The translations under genes were made by a program, and so were the position numbers. From Hymenobacter radiodurans (GTDB lineage: Bacteria; Bacteroidota; Bacteroidia; Cytophagales; Hymenobacteraceae), in the NCBI RefSeq assembly GCF_004355185.1, contig NZ_CP037922.1, positions 372,001 through 436,000 of the forward strand: a stretch of DNA of 64,000 nucleotides. The letters are read 5' to 3'. The notes beneath the pieces are model-generated. The model worked only from the letters and a program-made list of their open reading frames with translations. It was not told the DNA's origin and did no database searches. Of this stretch, positions 27,251 through 35,746 are shown one piece after another; position 1 is the first letter of the stretch; every line of letters starts with the position of its first letter.

Positions 27251-27931
27251 TTAGTTAGAAATGCCGATGCCGAGATACACCTGGAACACGCCATTCTTTA
27301 CATTGTCGTAGGCATCGGCACCAGCGTCTTGCGGGTCGTTGTAGATGTCGGCCAAGCCCAGATCGTAGCGGGCACCAAGGCGGGCCGGACCAACGCGAGC
27401 TTCCACGCCACCTACCACGCCGTACTCCAGGCTGTTGAGGCCAACATCTGAAATGCTGCGCTCACGACCAGCGTACTTGGCGTTTACAAGCAATGAAACC
27501 TGCGGACCAACGTGGAGGCTGACGTTATCGACGATATTGTAAACGAGTAGCACAGGCACTTGCAGGTAGTCGAGGCGAGTTTCCTCTTTGCTACCGGCTG
27601 GCCGGCCAGTTACTAAGTCAAACGCCTGGGCATCAAATCCTTTGCGCGAAAACAAGAACTCTGGTTGAATTGAGAATTTTTCGTTCAAAGCAAACTGGGC
27701 ATATATGCCGGCGTGGTACGACTTGAGGCTTTCCAGATCTTGGTAAGCGTCTTTGTCCTGACCGCGCAAATCGGCCAGGTTGAAGCCTGCTTTTATGCCG
27801 AAACCATTGTTGCGCGAGTCGCTGCTGCCAACGCCATAGTCGGTAGAAGAGCGCACGCCAATCGGGCCATCCTGGGCGGAGGCAGAAAAAGCGGCAGCAC
27901 AAAAAGTGAAGAGGAGGAGTAATTTTTTCAT
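27251..27931 (-). CDS. Outer-membrane beta-barrel protein (PorT/OmpX-like)
   Basis: ATG 27931 gives MKKLLLLFTFCAAAFSASAQ, a clean signal peptide. The mature protein alternates beta strands (NGFGIKAGFNLADL, SYHAGIYAQFALNEKFSIQPEFLFSRKG, LDYLQVPVLLVYNIVDNVSLHVGPQVSLLV) and ends VFQVYLGIGISN, typical of the Bacteroidetes 'outer membrane beta-barrel domain' group with eight strands. The specific role (porin or structural) is unknown. Single gene. Confidence 0.87.
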   Translation of the reverse strand: MKKLLLLFTFCAAAFSASAQDGPIGVRSSTDYGVGSSDSRNNGFGIKAGFNLADLRGQDKDAYQDLESLKSYHAGIYAQFALNEKFSIQPEFLFSRKGFDAQAFDLVTGRPAGSKEETRLDYLQVPVLLVYNIVDNVSLHVGPQVSLLVNAKYAGRERSISDVGLNSLEYGVVGGVEARVGPARLGARYDLGLADIYNDPQDAGADAYDNVKNGVFQVYLGIGISN

Positions 27932-28095
27932 AAAACAGAACAAGTGAATCGAAGGGGTAAAAAGCGCTAGTTGGGTTGTAGACAGAACAGGTTAGAAGGC
28001 GTTAGCTTGGTTTTACACTTGCAGATTACGCGCTGGCGCAGCGGAGGTTGAAAAAATTTGTTGCCAAAGCAGGTAGCATCAATAGTTTGGGCGTG

Positions 28096-28103
28096 TATAT
28101 TTG
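28096..28103 (+). promoter_or_regulatory. -7 box of the tRNA-Val gene
   Basis: TATATTTG matches the Bacteroidetes -7 consensus TAnnTTTG, 29 bp before the mature tRNA. A TTG at the expected -33 distance is not present. Confidence 0.6.
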
Positions 28104-28132
28104 ACTCTTTCCGGCCGCCGCCAGTTGGCTTT

Positions 28133-28207
28133 GGGGTATTAGCTCAGTTGGTTCAGAGCACTACCTCGACAAGGTAGGGGTCACTGGTTCGAGCCCAGTA
28201 TGCCCCA
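28133..28207 (+). tRNA. tRNA-Val (anticodon GAC)
   Basis: A full cloverleaf folds: acceptor GGGGTAT/ATGCCCC, D-arm GCTC...GAGC, anticodon stem CTACC/GGTAG with loop TCGACAA (anticodon GAC at 28168-28170), and T-arm ACTGG-TTCGAGC-CCAGT. Discriminator base A at 28207; CCA is not encoded. Position 33, normally U, reads C (28167). Confidence 0.93.
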
Positions 28208-28216
28208 CTTAAAGCC

Positions 28217-28247
28217 GAGCCCCGCTACGTGTAGCGGGGCTTTTTTT
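28217..28247 (+). terminator. Terminator of the tRNA-Val gene
   Basis: Stem AGCCCCGCTAC/GTAGCGGGGCT followed by a run of T. Confidence 0.9.
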
Positions 28248-28303
28248 GTGCTCAAGTGCTAACAAAGGTTACGGAATTGCATTGCTAAGTGGCAGGCTAG
28301 GCC

Positions 28304-28391
28304 GTCATGCCGAGCGGAGCATCTTGCGTGCTGATGCGATGGTAATAATCTTGCTACCGCGACCGTCATGCGGCGCGGCGCGCAGCATGAC
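28304..28391. repeat. Intergenic palindromic repeat (GTCATGC family)
   Basis: GTCATGC at 28304 and GCATGAC at 28385 bound the element; a second GTCATGC begins at about 28365, making an inner GC-rich hairpin. It lies between the tRNA terminator and the deacetylase gene. Confidence 0.72.
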
Positions 28392-28420
28392 GGTCGAGTT
28401 TCATACTAATAACCTATTGC

Positions 28421-29326
28421 ATGCTTTCAATTGCCTGGGCGCCGCTTTATGCCCACCCGCTGCCCGCTGGCCACCGTTTTCCCATGCTGAAGTACGAGCT
28501 GCTGCCTGAGCAACTTCTGCGCGAGGGCACAATCACGGAAGCCAACATATTCGCCCCCCAGCCGCCTGTCGCAGTCGAAATTCTGCGCACCCATACTGCT
28601 GATTATTATCGGCGTCTGCGGCTTGGGCAGCTTACGCGTCAGGAAGAGCGGGCCACGGGTTTTCCGTGGTCGGAGCAATTGATGGAGCGGGAAGTCACGA
28701 TTTTGGGCGGCACAATTGAGTGCGCACGCCGCGCTTTGCAACACGGCGTAGCCGCGAACATAGCGGGCGGCACGCACCACGCCTTTGCCGACCGGGGAGA
28801 GGGTTTCTGCTTGCTCAATGACCAAGCCGCCGCCGCTAACTACTTGTTAGCTTACGAACTTGCTATTCAGAAAATCCTGATCGTGGACCTTGATGTGCAC
28901 CAGGGCAACGGTACAGCGGCTATTTTCCAGCACGAGCCGCGGGTATTCACTTTCAGCATGCACGGGGCCCGCAACTACCCGCACCGTAAAGAGCAATCGG
29001 ACTTTGACCTGCCCCTGGCCGACCAAACCGATGATGCTACGTACCTGAAACTGCTGGCCGATACGCTGCCGCGCTTACTGGATGAGGTGCAGCCCGACTT
29101 TGTGTTTTATCTAGCTGGCGTTGATGTGCTGGCTACCGATAAGCTCGGCCATCTGGGCCTCACCCGCGAAGGCTGCCGTCAGCGCGACCAATTTGTGCTC
29201 AATCTCTGCCACCGCCACCAACTACCGGTAGTGGTGTGCATGGGTGGCGGCTACTCCGAGCGCATCGCCGACATTGTAGAGGCCCACGCCAATACCTTTC
29301 GGCTAATGCAGGAAGTGTATTTCTAA
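28421..29326 (+). CDS. Histone-deacetylase-fold deacetylase
   Basis: The 301-residue protein begins IAWAPLYAHPLPAGHRFPMLKYELLPEQL, the N-terminus of prokaryotic class IV-like HDAC-family enzymes. Active-site motifs are GGTHHAF (His119-His120), VDLDVHQGNGT (zinc ligands Asp158 and His160), LAGVDVL (third ligand Asp235) and MGGGYSE (catalytic Tyr278). It should remove an acetyl or acyl group from an amine or lysine; the substrate is unknown. Its last four bases overlap the convergent methyltransferase gene. Confidence 0.92.
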   Translation: MLSIAWAPLYAHPLPAGHRFPMLKYELLPEQLLREGTITEANIFAPQPPVAVEILRTHTADYYRRLRLGQLTRQEERATGFPWSEQLMEREVTILGGTIECARRALQHGVAANIAGGTHHAFADRGEGFCLLNDQAAAANYLLAYELAIQKILIVDLDVHQGNGTAAIFQHEPRVFTFSMHGARNYPHRKEQSDFDLPLADQTDDATYLKLLADTLPRLLDEVQPDFVFYLAGVDVLATDKLGHLGLTREGCRQRDQFVLNLCHRHQLPVVVCMGGGYSERIADIVEAHANTFRLMQEVYF

Positions 29327-30021
29327 ATAACTACTTGCCACCGAAAGGCCCAGCGCCAATTCAGCTCGTAGCTCTCGATGTTGGCCTGCTGCAGAATGCG
29401 CTGCCAGTCGGCTTTGGTAAAGGCTCGCGCCACCGACAATGGCGCATCATTCCGCACTAGGTAGGAACCTCGAAACAACCGAGTCAGCCACTTGATGCTG
29501 TGGTAGGCTACCGGGTGCCGGTGCAGATCATTAATAATCACCGCTAAACCAGCTTGTTGGTGTAGTTGGCTGAGCAGACTAACCAATTCAGGATCGGTGA
29601 AATGATGACAGAACAAGCTGCAAGTAATCACGTCAAAATGCTGGGCGCGAAATTCCGGCGCGAAAATGTCCTGTTGCAGGAAGCTTATTTCCGGGTAAGC
29701 CTGACTTTTTTCGGTGGCGTAATCCAGCATAAACGGGTTAGCATCAATGCCAACCAGCTCCACGGGTATATGGTGGCGCTTGGCCCAGCGAGCGATGTAG
29801 CGCAGGGTGTCGCCGCCGCCGCTGCCCAGGTCGGCGAGGCGCAGCGGCCGATTGGGGGGCATTTTAGCGCGCAGCCGGGCCAGCGCATCCGTCACGACTC
29901 CGTAGCCACCCAAGCGGGTATTAATGATTTCCAACTCATCCAGATTTTGCCGCAACGCCTCAGAGGCCAGAGTCAGGTCGTCCATGAGTTCGGGCTCGGT
30001 GGCCCGCTGGCGGAGGTTCAT
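29323..30021 (-). CDS. SAM-dependent methyltransferase of the type III PKS cluster
   Basis: The product (MNLRQRATEPELMDDL...) carries the class I SAM motif LRLADLGSGGGDTLRYIA, the acidic residue VELVGIDANPFML and DVITCSLFCHHFTDPELVSLL. ATG 30021 is chosen over a TTG at 30063. It is the last gene of a minus-strand set with the type III polyketide synthase (63 bp upstream) and a flavoprotein, and probably O- or C-methylates the polyketide. The order enzyme-methyltransferase-flavoprotein recalls the srsABC phenolic-lipid genes of Streptomyces, but specificity is inference. Confidence 0.87.
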   Translation of the reverse strand: MNLRQRATEPELMDDLTLASEALRQNLDELEIINTRLGGYGVVTDALARLRAKMPPNRPLRLADLGSGGGDTLRYIARWAKRHHIPVELVGIDANPFMLDYATEKSQAYPEISFLQQDIFAPEFRAQHFDVITCSLFCHHFTDPELVSLLSQLHQQAGLAVIINDLHRHPVAYHSIKWLTRLFRGSYLVRNDAPLSVARAFTKADWQRILQQANIESYELNWRWAFRWQVVI

Positions 30022-30083
30022 GCGACTGGGGGCTTTTTTGATGAATGGATGCGGGTGAAGCAAACAGAAAGCTTTCCTCGAAA

Positions 30084-31199
30084 TTAATTGTCGCCAAAAG
30101 CCACTTTCAACAGCATAGCCTCCAGCGTCAGGCCCGGCCCGAAGGCGAAGCTTAGCACCGGCGCTTCCTTATCCGCTGCCGTCAGCGACTGAAGCAACTC
30201 GTGCAGCACAAACAGCACCGTCGCCGACGACATATTGCCGTAGTCACGCAGCACCTGGTAAGCAAAGCGATTGTCGTGCGTTGTCAGCCCCAATTCCTGC
30301 TCGATGGTTTCCAGAATTTTGCGTCCGCCGGGATGAATAGCGAAGTGCTGAATGTCAGTTAGTTGAATCGGCAGGTTTTCGAGCAATCCATCCGTCAGCT
30401 CCCGAATGCCTTTCTGAATGAGGCGCGGCACGTACGAAGAAAGCGTCATCTCGAAGCCAAAGTCGTTGATGTGCCAGGCCATATCAGCGTGCCCGTTAGG
30501 CTCGATGCCACAATGAAAGGCCGCTAACTCCAAGCTAGCACCCGCCGCTGGCACGGCCCGCACCAGTGCCGCCGCCGATCCATCCCCAAACAAGGCGTTA
30601 GACACCAAGTGGTCTTCCTCTCGGTTTTTCTGAAAATGAATGGTACAGAGCTCCGTGCTTACGATGAGCACATTGGCGCCCGCATCGGCTTTGCAAAAAG
30701 CGTCGGCTAGTTTCAACGCGTTGAAGGCCGCGTAGCAACCCATAAAATTGACGCAGGTGCGCTGCACATTGGGCCGTAAGCCCAGCTTCTGGACCAACTC
30801 CAAATCTAGACCCGGGGCGTACATGCCCGTGCAACTCACGGTAATCAAGTGCGTGATGCTAGCCAGCGTCACTTCGGGTACCTGCTGCAGACAGTCCTGC
30901 GCCGCTCGCACCGACAAGGGCAGCGCGCATTCCCGATACACCGCCATGCGCTGCCCTACCGACGGAAACGGCTCTAAATCAGGAGTGTTGGGAAAGAATT
31001 CGAAATCGCCGTTGGAGCGGCTATAATCAGCTAAAACCGAGTATCGCTGGCCAATGCCCGTGACGCGGTACAGCGCGCGCAGCTTGCGTGCCTCGTTGTC
31101 GTCGAGTTGCAGGGCCTCGGCCATAAAGGTGGCAATTTGGGGCTGCGGAATAACATGGGTAGGGTTGGCTGTGCCGATGGCACACAGGTAGCTGCTCAT
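30084..31199 (-). CDS. Type III polyketide synthase (chalcone/stilbene synthase-like)
   Basis: From ATG 31199 (MSSYLCAIGTANPTHVIPQ) the 371-residue enzyme has the three catalytic residues of the family: Cys155 in NFMGCYAAFNAL, His289 in FAIHPGGRKILE and Asn322 in RDYGNMSSATV; GFGPG-type C-terminal loop reads SFAFGPGLTLEAML. It condenses acyl-CoA starters with malonyl units; bacterial relatives make alkylresorcinols, alkylpyrones or tetrahydroxynaphthalene. Neighbours (methyltransferase and flavoprotein) suggest a tailored phenolic lipid or quinone in the envelope. Confidence 0.94.
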   Translation of the reverse strand: MSSYLCAIGTANPTHVIPQPQIATFMAEALQLDDNEARKLRALYRVTGIGQRYSVLADYSRSNGDFEFFPNTPDLEPFPSVGQRMAVYRECALPLSVRAAQDCLQQVPEVTLASITHLITVSCTGMYAPGLDLELVQKLGLRPNVQRTCVNFMGCYAAFNALKLADAFCKADAGANVLIVSTELCTIHFQKNREEDHLVSNALFGDGSAAALVRAVPAAGASLELAAFHCGIEPNGHADMAWHINDFGFEMTLSSYVPRLIQKGIRELTDGLLENLPIQLTDIQHFAIHPGGRKILETIEQELGLTTHDNRFAYQVLRDYGNMSSATVLFVLHELLQSLTAADKEAPVLSFAFGPGLTLEAMLLKVAFGDN

Positions 31200-31353
31200 T
31201 AAGCGAAGTATACGCAAATTACCGCCCCGGTGCCGGTGCAAGTTTTTGCCAGATTGAATGCTCTATTAAAGAGCTTGGGTATGCTTACGTAGGAGACGGA
31301 GAATCAGGTTTTTCAAGGTTGGCTCTACTTGATTTACGGTGGAAATATTCACC

Positions 31354-32573
31354 TCAAAATACCTCTCCGTGCGTTTGCCGCATGAGGGCGCGCACGGCTC
31401 GTGGCCAGTAGCGCAAGCCAACCACTGCCGCTTCGCTCAAAATAGGCCTGCCGAAAAGGCCCTGCACGGCCCGCCCCACCCGCAAACGCCCCCCAAAGTG
31501 CGCTTGCCACTCCCGTCGATACGTTGCTTCTAGCGCTGGCCTGGTAAGCTGCCCCGTCAGAAACGCATGAACGTGTGCACTGGCTATTTGGGCGCCGTGA
31601 ATGGCCATGGCCATGCCGTTGCCGCAAAGTGGCGTAATCAGGCCCGCCGCGTCGCCGCACAGTAGAATATGGTTTTCCACGCAGTTTTTGGGGGCAAAGG
31701 ATATTTCATTGATAACCTCCGGCTGCGGATACAGAAACTCCGCATCCCGTAAAATGCCCCCCAACTGCGGATTACGGGCCAGCACGTGCTCTTCCATTGC
31801 CGGAATAGTGCCGTGAGTCTTCAAGTTCTGACGCGTAGTGAGGTAGCAGAAGCAGTATTTATCGTCTTCAATAGCCGAGATGCCCGCGTAGCCATCGGCG
31901 AAGTTGTGCAAGGCAATCAGGTTGCGCGGAAAGTCGAGGCGTAAGTGGTATTTCACGCCCAGATAAGGCGAGCGTTGGGTGAAAAACGGCCGCTGTAACT
32001 GGCGGTCAAGGTTGGCTCGCTTGCCGTACGCGCCCAGCACAATGCGGGCCTGTAAAACCCGGCCATCGGCCAGGGTTACGTGGTGCTGGTCAGCCTCGAA
32101 GGTGACATCCGTTACGGTAGCGCCCTGATGAAACTCCACACCGCGCGCCTCGGCCTGCTGATACAGGAAATAATCCAGCGTGTAGCGGCTCACGCCAAAC
32201 CCGCCCAGATCGAGCGGAACGGTAAGCGTGCGGCCCGCTGGCGAGCTGAGCAAAAACTGCGTGATGGTGGCTGGCTTTAGTATCGCTGGGTCTACGCCAA
32301 GCCGCCGCAGATAAGGCAGCACTTCATTAGATACATACTCGCCGCACACCTTGTGAAATGGGTAGCGCTTGCGCTCCACCACCGCCACGTGGTGCCCCGA
32401 CCAACTAAGTCCAAAGCGGCCGTAAGCCCCCCCAACCCTCCACCGATAATGAGAACATCCAAATTTTTTTTGACTATAAAATGGTGAAAAACAGGGCCGA
32501 GACCTTTATTTATAGAAGATAAGTTATATTTTATGTATCTTGTTAAAATTGATGAGCTACCTTTGCAAACCAA
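31354..32573 (-). CDS. FAD-dependent oxidoreductase of the PKS cluster, split by a -1 frameshift
   Basis: The upstream frame (32573 to about 32395) has the FAD motif LDVLIIGGGLGGLTAALDLVGRG; the downstream frame continues HHVAVVERKRYPFHKVCGEYVSNEVLPYLRRLG, then LLCGDAAGLITPLCGNGMAMAIHGA, the second flavin motif of geranylgeranyl-reductase/aromatic-hydroxylase-like proteins. One more G in the G4 run (C4 at 32395-32398 on the plus strand) restores GRGHHVAVVERK. The start is unsure: no in-frame ATG is seen, only TTG at 32573 or 32462. It may hydroxylate or reduce the polyketide product. Confidence 0.85.
32540..32565 (+). promoter_or_regulatory. Promoter of the sorting-domain protein gene
   Basis: TACCTTTG at 32558 is an exact TAnnTTTG -7 box, with TTG at 32540 (spacer 15, short). 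The gene starts 70 bp downstream. It overlaps the 5' end of the divergent flavoprotein gene. Confidence 0.55.
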
Positions 32574-32633
32574 ATTGAGCGTCTACCGTTAAGAAAATTA
32601 ACCGCCGCGCCAATCGCCTAACGGTCTGATATG

Positions 32634-33008
32634 ATGAAAACTCTACGCTTATTATTGTGTTTTTGCGCCTTGGTGCTTGGGCCGCTGGGTACCAGCGCGC
32701 CGACTGCCAATGCGCAGCCCGCCAGTCCTACTACTGCTAGTCGCCCGACTGCTGATGAAAAAAACGTGTTGGTGTACCCCAACCCCAGCACCGGCATTGT
32801 TCATATTGATATCAACGGCTTTAATGGTCGTAAAACTGAGCTGCGTATTCTGAACGTCATCGGCTCCGTAATTTACCGCGAATCATTGACCGAATTGAAT
32901 GGTCGCTTCACCAAAACGCTTGATCTGAGCAAGTTCGCCAGCGGTCTTTACTATGTAAAGCTCGAATCTGACAATGCCAGTGAAATGCGAAAGCTAGTCA
33001 TTCGATGA
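32634..33008 (+). CDS. Short secreted protein consisting mainly of a type IX sorting domain
   Basis: The 124-residue protein has a signal peptide (LLLCFCALVLGPLGTSAPTANA), a 25-residue linker rich in Ser/Thr/Pro, and then NVLVYPNPSTGIVHIDING...LRILNVIGSVIYRESL...LDLSKFASGLYYVKLESDNASEMRKLVIR, a complete type A T9SS C-terminal domain. There is no cargo domain between leader and sorting signal. It has its own promoter and a strong terminator, so it seems a real gene, not the tail of a larger one. Confidence 0.88.
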   Translation: MKTLRLLLCFCALVLGPLGTSAPTANAQPASPTTASRPTADEKNVLVYPNPSTGIVHIDINGFNGRKTELRILNVIGSVIYRESLTELNGRFTKTLDLSKFASGLYYVKLESDNASEMRKLVIR

Positions 33009-33017
33009 CCCAATAAA

Positions 33018-33080
33018 TTTGTCGCTCATAAAAAAAGCAGCCTCGTCATATCAGAGGCTGCTTTTTTTATGAGCGACAAA
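33018..33080. terminator. Very strong terminator hairpin
   Basis: Perfect 27-nt arms (33018-33044 and 33054-33080) around a 9-nt loop; the inner part AAAAAAAGCAGCCTC is a standard terminator stem with T runs on both sides. It terminates the sorting-domain gene. Confidence 0.92.
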
Positions 33081-33084
33081 CAAA

Positions 33085-33119
33085 AAAACGGTCCTTATAA
33101 GGAAATAAGGACCGTTTTT
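33085..33119 (-). terminator. Terminator of the 38-residue membrane protein gene
   Basis: Arms AAAAACGGTCCTTA and TAAGGACCGTTTTT, 24 bp after the stop of the small minus-strand gene. Confidence 0.88.
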
Positions 33120-33142
33120 ACAACTTTGCAATCAAGCGTTGC

Positions 33143-33259
33143 CTAGCGATTTGGAATCCGAATCGGCTGGGGCTTGAGCATAGCCTTAAGGTTATCCAGA
33201 GTGTTGAGGGCGATGAGGGCAGTAGCTATCATCAACCCTACAAAAAGAAGGAAAGACAT
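33143..33259 (-). CDS. 38-residue single-pass membrane protein
   Basis: ATG at 33259 and stop at 33143 enclose MSFLLFVGLMIATALIALNTLDN followed by LKAMLKPQPIRIPNR. Residues 2-18 form one membrane helix, and the tail is basic (inside-positive). No family is recognised. It is followed within 24 bp by its own perfect terminator and separated by a second hairpin from the convergent sorting-domain gene, which supports a true gene. The 190-bp region upstream (33260-33448) shows no clear promoter. Confidence 0.6.
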   Translation of the reverse strand: MSFLLFVGLMIATALIALNTLDNLKAMLKPQPIRIPNR

Positions 33260-33448
33260 ACGAGTGGGAGTTTAGGGCGAGAGAGGAATAAAACCGGGGT
33301 CGACACGCCAACGCAACAGGACCGGTTAGTAAATGTACTCTCTTGAACCACAGAACTGAGCATCAGGTTTCAGCATAATTATGTGCTTTTTGATCTTTTC
33401 CATTATCGAAGTCACTGGTAGTTGCTACCTAACCACTTGTTGCTTTGG

Positions 33449-34507
33449 CTACGCTTTGAGCAATTGCTCTACCACATAACTTGCGTCACGGCCGACACCG
33501 CCCATCAGGGCTGAGCCTCGGCTGTTGAGCCACGGCAAGCCGAGGAAGGCCAGGCCCGGTGTGGCGGTGAGGCCACGGTAATGTTTGGGGTAACCATCAG
33601 CATCAAAAATGGGGGCTTCAATCCAGCTAAAATCAGGTCCGTAGCCCGTGGCCCATACCACTGCTTCCAGCGCAGGCGTATTGGCGTGGCGACCGCGCAA
33701 AATGCCCCCCGGCTCTACGCCCAGCGCCCGCCCGATGAACAGAGCATTGGAAAAAGTGCGCAGTCGGGCCAGGTCGCCACTTACAACGGGTTCGGGCTGC
33801 TGTATCATCTGTCCGCCCACCAAGGAGTGCCGCGATGCCCGGAGCAATCTGGTAGCGGTGAGCATCGCCCACATCAGCATGTTGTTGGGCATAGCCGGGG
33901 TGCGTTCGTCGAAGGCAGCGTACACGGGGCGGCCGGTTGTGGCCAAATCAGCTGCAATCTGGAGGGCTGAGTTGCCACTGCCTACTATTGCCACTGGCCC
34001 GGTGCCGGCTATCTGCTGCGGGCGTTGGTAGTCGCTACTGTGGAGCTGAGCAACATTAGAAGCAAGCTGGGGGGCAAATTCGGGCCGGCGTGGGGCATTA
34101 TAAGCTCCCGTGCATATCACTACCCGCTGCGCCTGATAACGCCCACCGGCCACAGTACTGATCGCGTAGCCGTTTGCGTTTGGCGTTACTTTGCTGACGC
34201 GCTGGGAAAGATGAATGGGGAAATGAAAGTGTTCCGCGTAGCTGGCCAGGTAAGCAGCCGCTTCGTCTTTGGTTGGGTAGCGAAATTTGCCCCCCGGCCA
34301 CTCCAAGCCGGGCAAGCTGCTGGCCCAGGCTGGTGAGAACAAGCGCAATGCCTCAAAGCGAGAAGCCCAGACGTCACCCACGGCGGCTCGCTCATCCACA
34401 ATCACGAACGATACGCCCCAGCGCTGTAGATAATATGCCGCCGCTAGTCCGGCTTGGCCTGCCCCGATAATAAGCGTGTCAACCGAAAAAACGTCAGGAG
34501 CAGCCAT
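33449..34507 (-). CDS. Flavin-containing monooxygenase-like protein
   Basis: A 352-residue protein with VDTLIIGAGQAGLAAAYYLQRWGVSFVIVDE (FAD motif), FRYPTKDEAAAYLASYAEHF, RVVICTGAYNAPRRPEF, and a second Rossmann motif PVAIVGSGNSALQIAADLA for NADPH, followed by VVWATGYGPDFSWIE. This is the YhhX/CzcO/FMO type of flavoprotein monooxygenase. The substrate is unknown. Single gene. Three GGGGGGC-type motif copies occur in it (33704, 34067, 34287). Confidence 0.9.
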   Translation of the reverse strand: MAAPDVFSVDTLIIGAGQAGLAAAYYLQRWGVSFVIVDERAAVGDVWASRFEALRLFSPAWASSLPGLEWPGGKFRYPTKDEAAAYLASYAEHFHFPIHLSQRVSKVTPNANGYAISTVAGGRYQAQRVVICTGAYNAPRRPEFAPQLASNVAQLHSSDYQRPQQIAGTGPVAIVGSGNSALQIAADLATTGRPVYAAFDERTPAMPNNMLMWAMLTATRLLRASRHSLVGGQMIQQPEPVVSGDLARLRTFSNALFIGRALGVEPGGILRGRHANTPALEAVVWATGYGPDFSWIEAPIFDADGYPKHYRGLTATPGLAFLGLPWLNSRGSALMGGVGRDASYVVEQLLKA

Positions 34508-34795
34508 GGGGAAGTGTTGCGGAGAGTTGAAAAGCGTACCAAATGTATTTATTGTAGCGGGTCACAAATCGAAATGCCTTAAAGTGGAACTTACGCCTGC
34601 GCTTAATTTCTATGGGCAAGCCGTTACGTCCTCTAAAAAGCCCCCCAAAGCAATTCGAGATAGCACTTATATATAGTTCACACCTTCACACGTTTAGACC
34701 TACAACACCGGCAGCAATATGTTGGCTTCACAGGTTGCACCTTTGCTAGTGAATTAGCGTCCGTTTCTTGTTCTGGCCTACCCTCCCTATTTCCT

Positions 34796-35644
34796 ATGAA
34801 GCACACTTTCTTTCGATGGCTGAGCATGAGCCTGCTCAGCATTTTTGCCCTTTCCTGCTCCGACGATTCCGTTGCACCTGCCGAAGTCCGCGACAATCCC
34901 CTGGCGATGGGCAATCCCAGCGGCGCGGTTACGGATCCCGCTTCCTACACCAATTACCTGCTGGAAAAGCCTCAGTATGCCCTTTCATATCACCGCGACA
35001 GGGGCACCCCCAACTGGGTAAGCTGGCACTTGAGTAAAGCATGGCTTGGGGAAGCCTCGCGTCAGGATAATTTTTTGGTCGACAACACGCTGCCCACCGG
35101 CTGGTTTCGGGCTACCAGCGCCAGCTACACTGGCTCAGGTTTCGACCGCGGCCACAACTGCCCCTCCGCCGACCGCACCGGTTCCGTAGCCGATAATTCA
35201 GCTACCTTCTTGATGACCAATATTATACCGCAGGCGCCTACCAACAACCAGCGCACGTGGGCCGACCTTGAAAACTACTGTCGTACCCTCGCAGATTCGG
35301 GCAATGAGCTATACATCATTTGTGGAAGCTACGGCAGGGGCGGCACTGGCTCCGATGGCGCAGCAAATACTATAGCGGAGGGTAAAATAACGGTCCCCAA
35401 CCGCATATGGAAGGTAATTGTAGTGCTTCCGGCTGGCGGCAACGATGTGAGCCGCGTCACGGCTGACACGCGCGTTATTGCTGTCAATACTCCTAATACC
35501 AACAACCTGAACTCAGAATGGGGCGCGTATCGCACCTCCGTGGATGCCATTGAAAAAGCAACGGGCTACGACCTGCTGTCGGCTGTATCAACCTCAGTGC
35601 AAAGCGCAATAGAAACCCGGGTGGATGATGGTCCGGTAAACTAA
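34796..35644 (+). CDS. DNA/RNA non-specific endonuclease, lipoprotein
   Basis: MKHTFFRWLSMSLLSIFALSC is a lipoprotein signal. The mature protein shows the ββα-metal (NUC1) fold: SYTGSGFDRGHNCPSADRTGSVADNSATFLMTNIIPQAPTNNQRTWADLE, with the DRGH catalytic His and N at the metal site, and ELYIICGSYG. It probably degrades extracellular nucleic acids for nutrients or defence. Single gene; the 288-bp upstream spacer contains an isolated AAAAAGCCCCCC motif (34638). Confidence 0.93.
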   Translation: MKHTFFRWLSMSLLSIFALSCSDDSVAPAEVRDNPLAMGNPSGAVTDPASYTNYLLEKPQYALSYHRDRGTPNWVSWHLSKAWLGEASRQDNFLVDNTLPTGWFRATSASYTGSGFDRGHNCPSADRTGSVADNSATFLMTNIIPQAPTNNQRTWADLENYCRTLADSGNELYIICGSYGRGGTGSDGAANTIAEGKITVPNRIWKVIVVLPAGGNDVSRVTADTRVIAVNTPNTNNLNSEWGAYRTSVDAIEKATGYDLLSAVSTSVQSAIETRVDDGPVN

Positions 35645-35746
35645 AGCACTGCCTCTAGTAGCTACCAAGAGAAGTATACAATGCTGACTGTAGGAGTAAA
35701 GACGGAGCAAATAAATATTAAAATAATTATAAATAAATTAAGGCAT

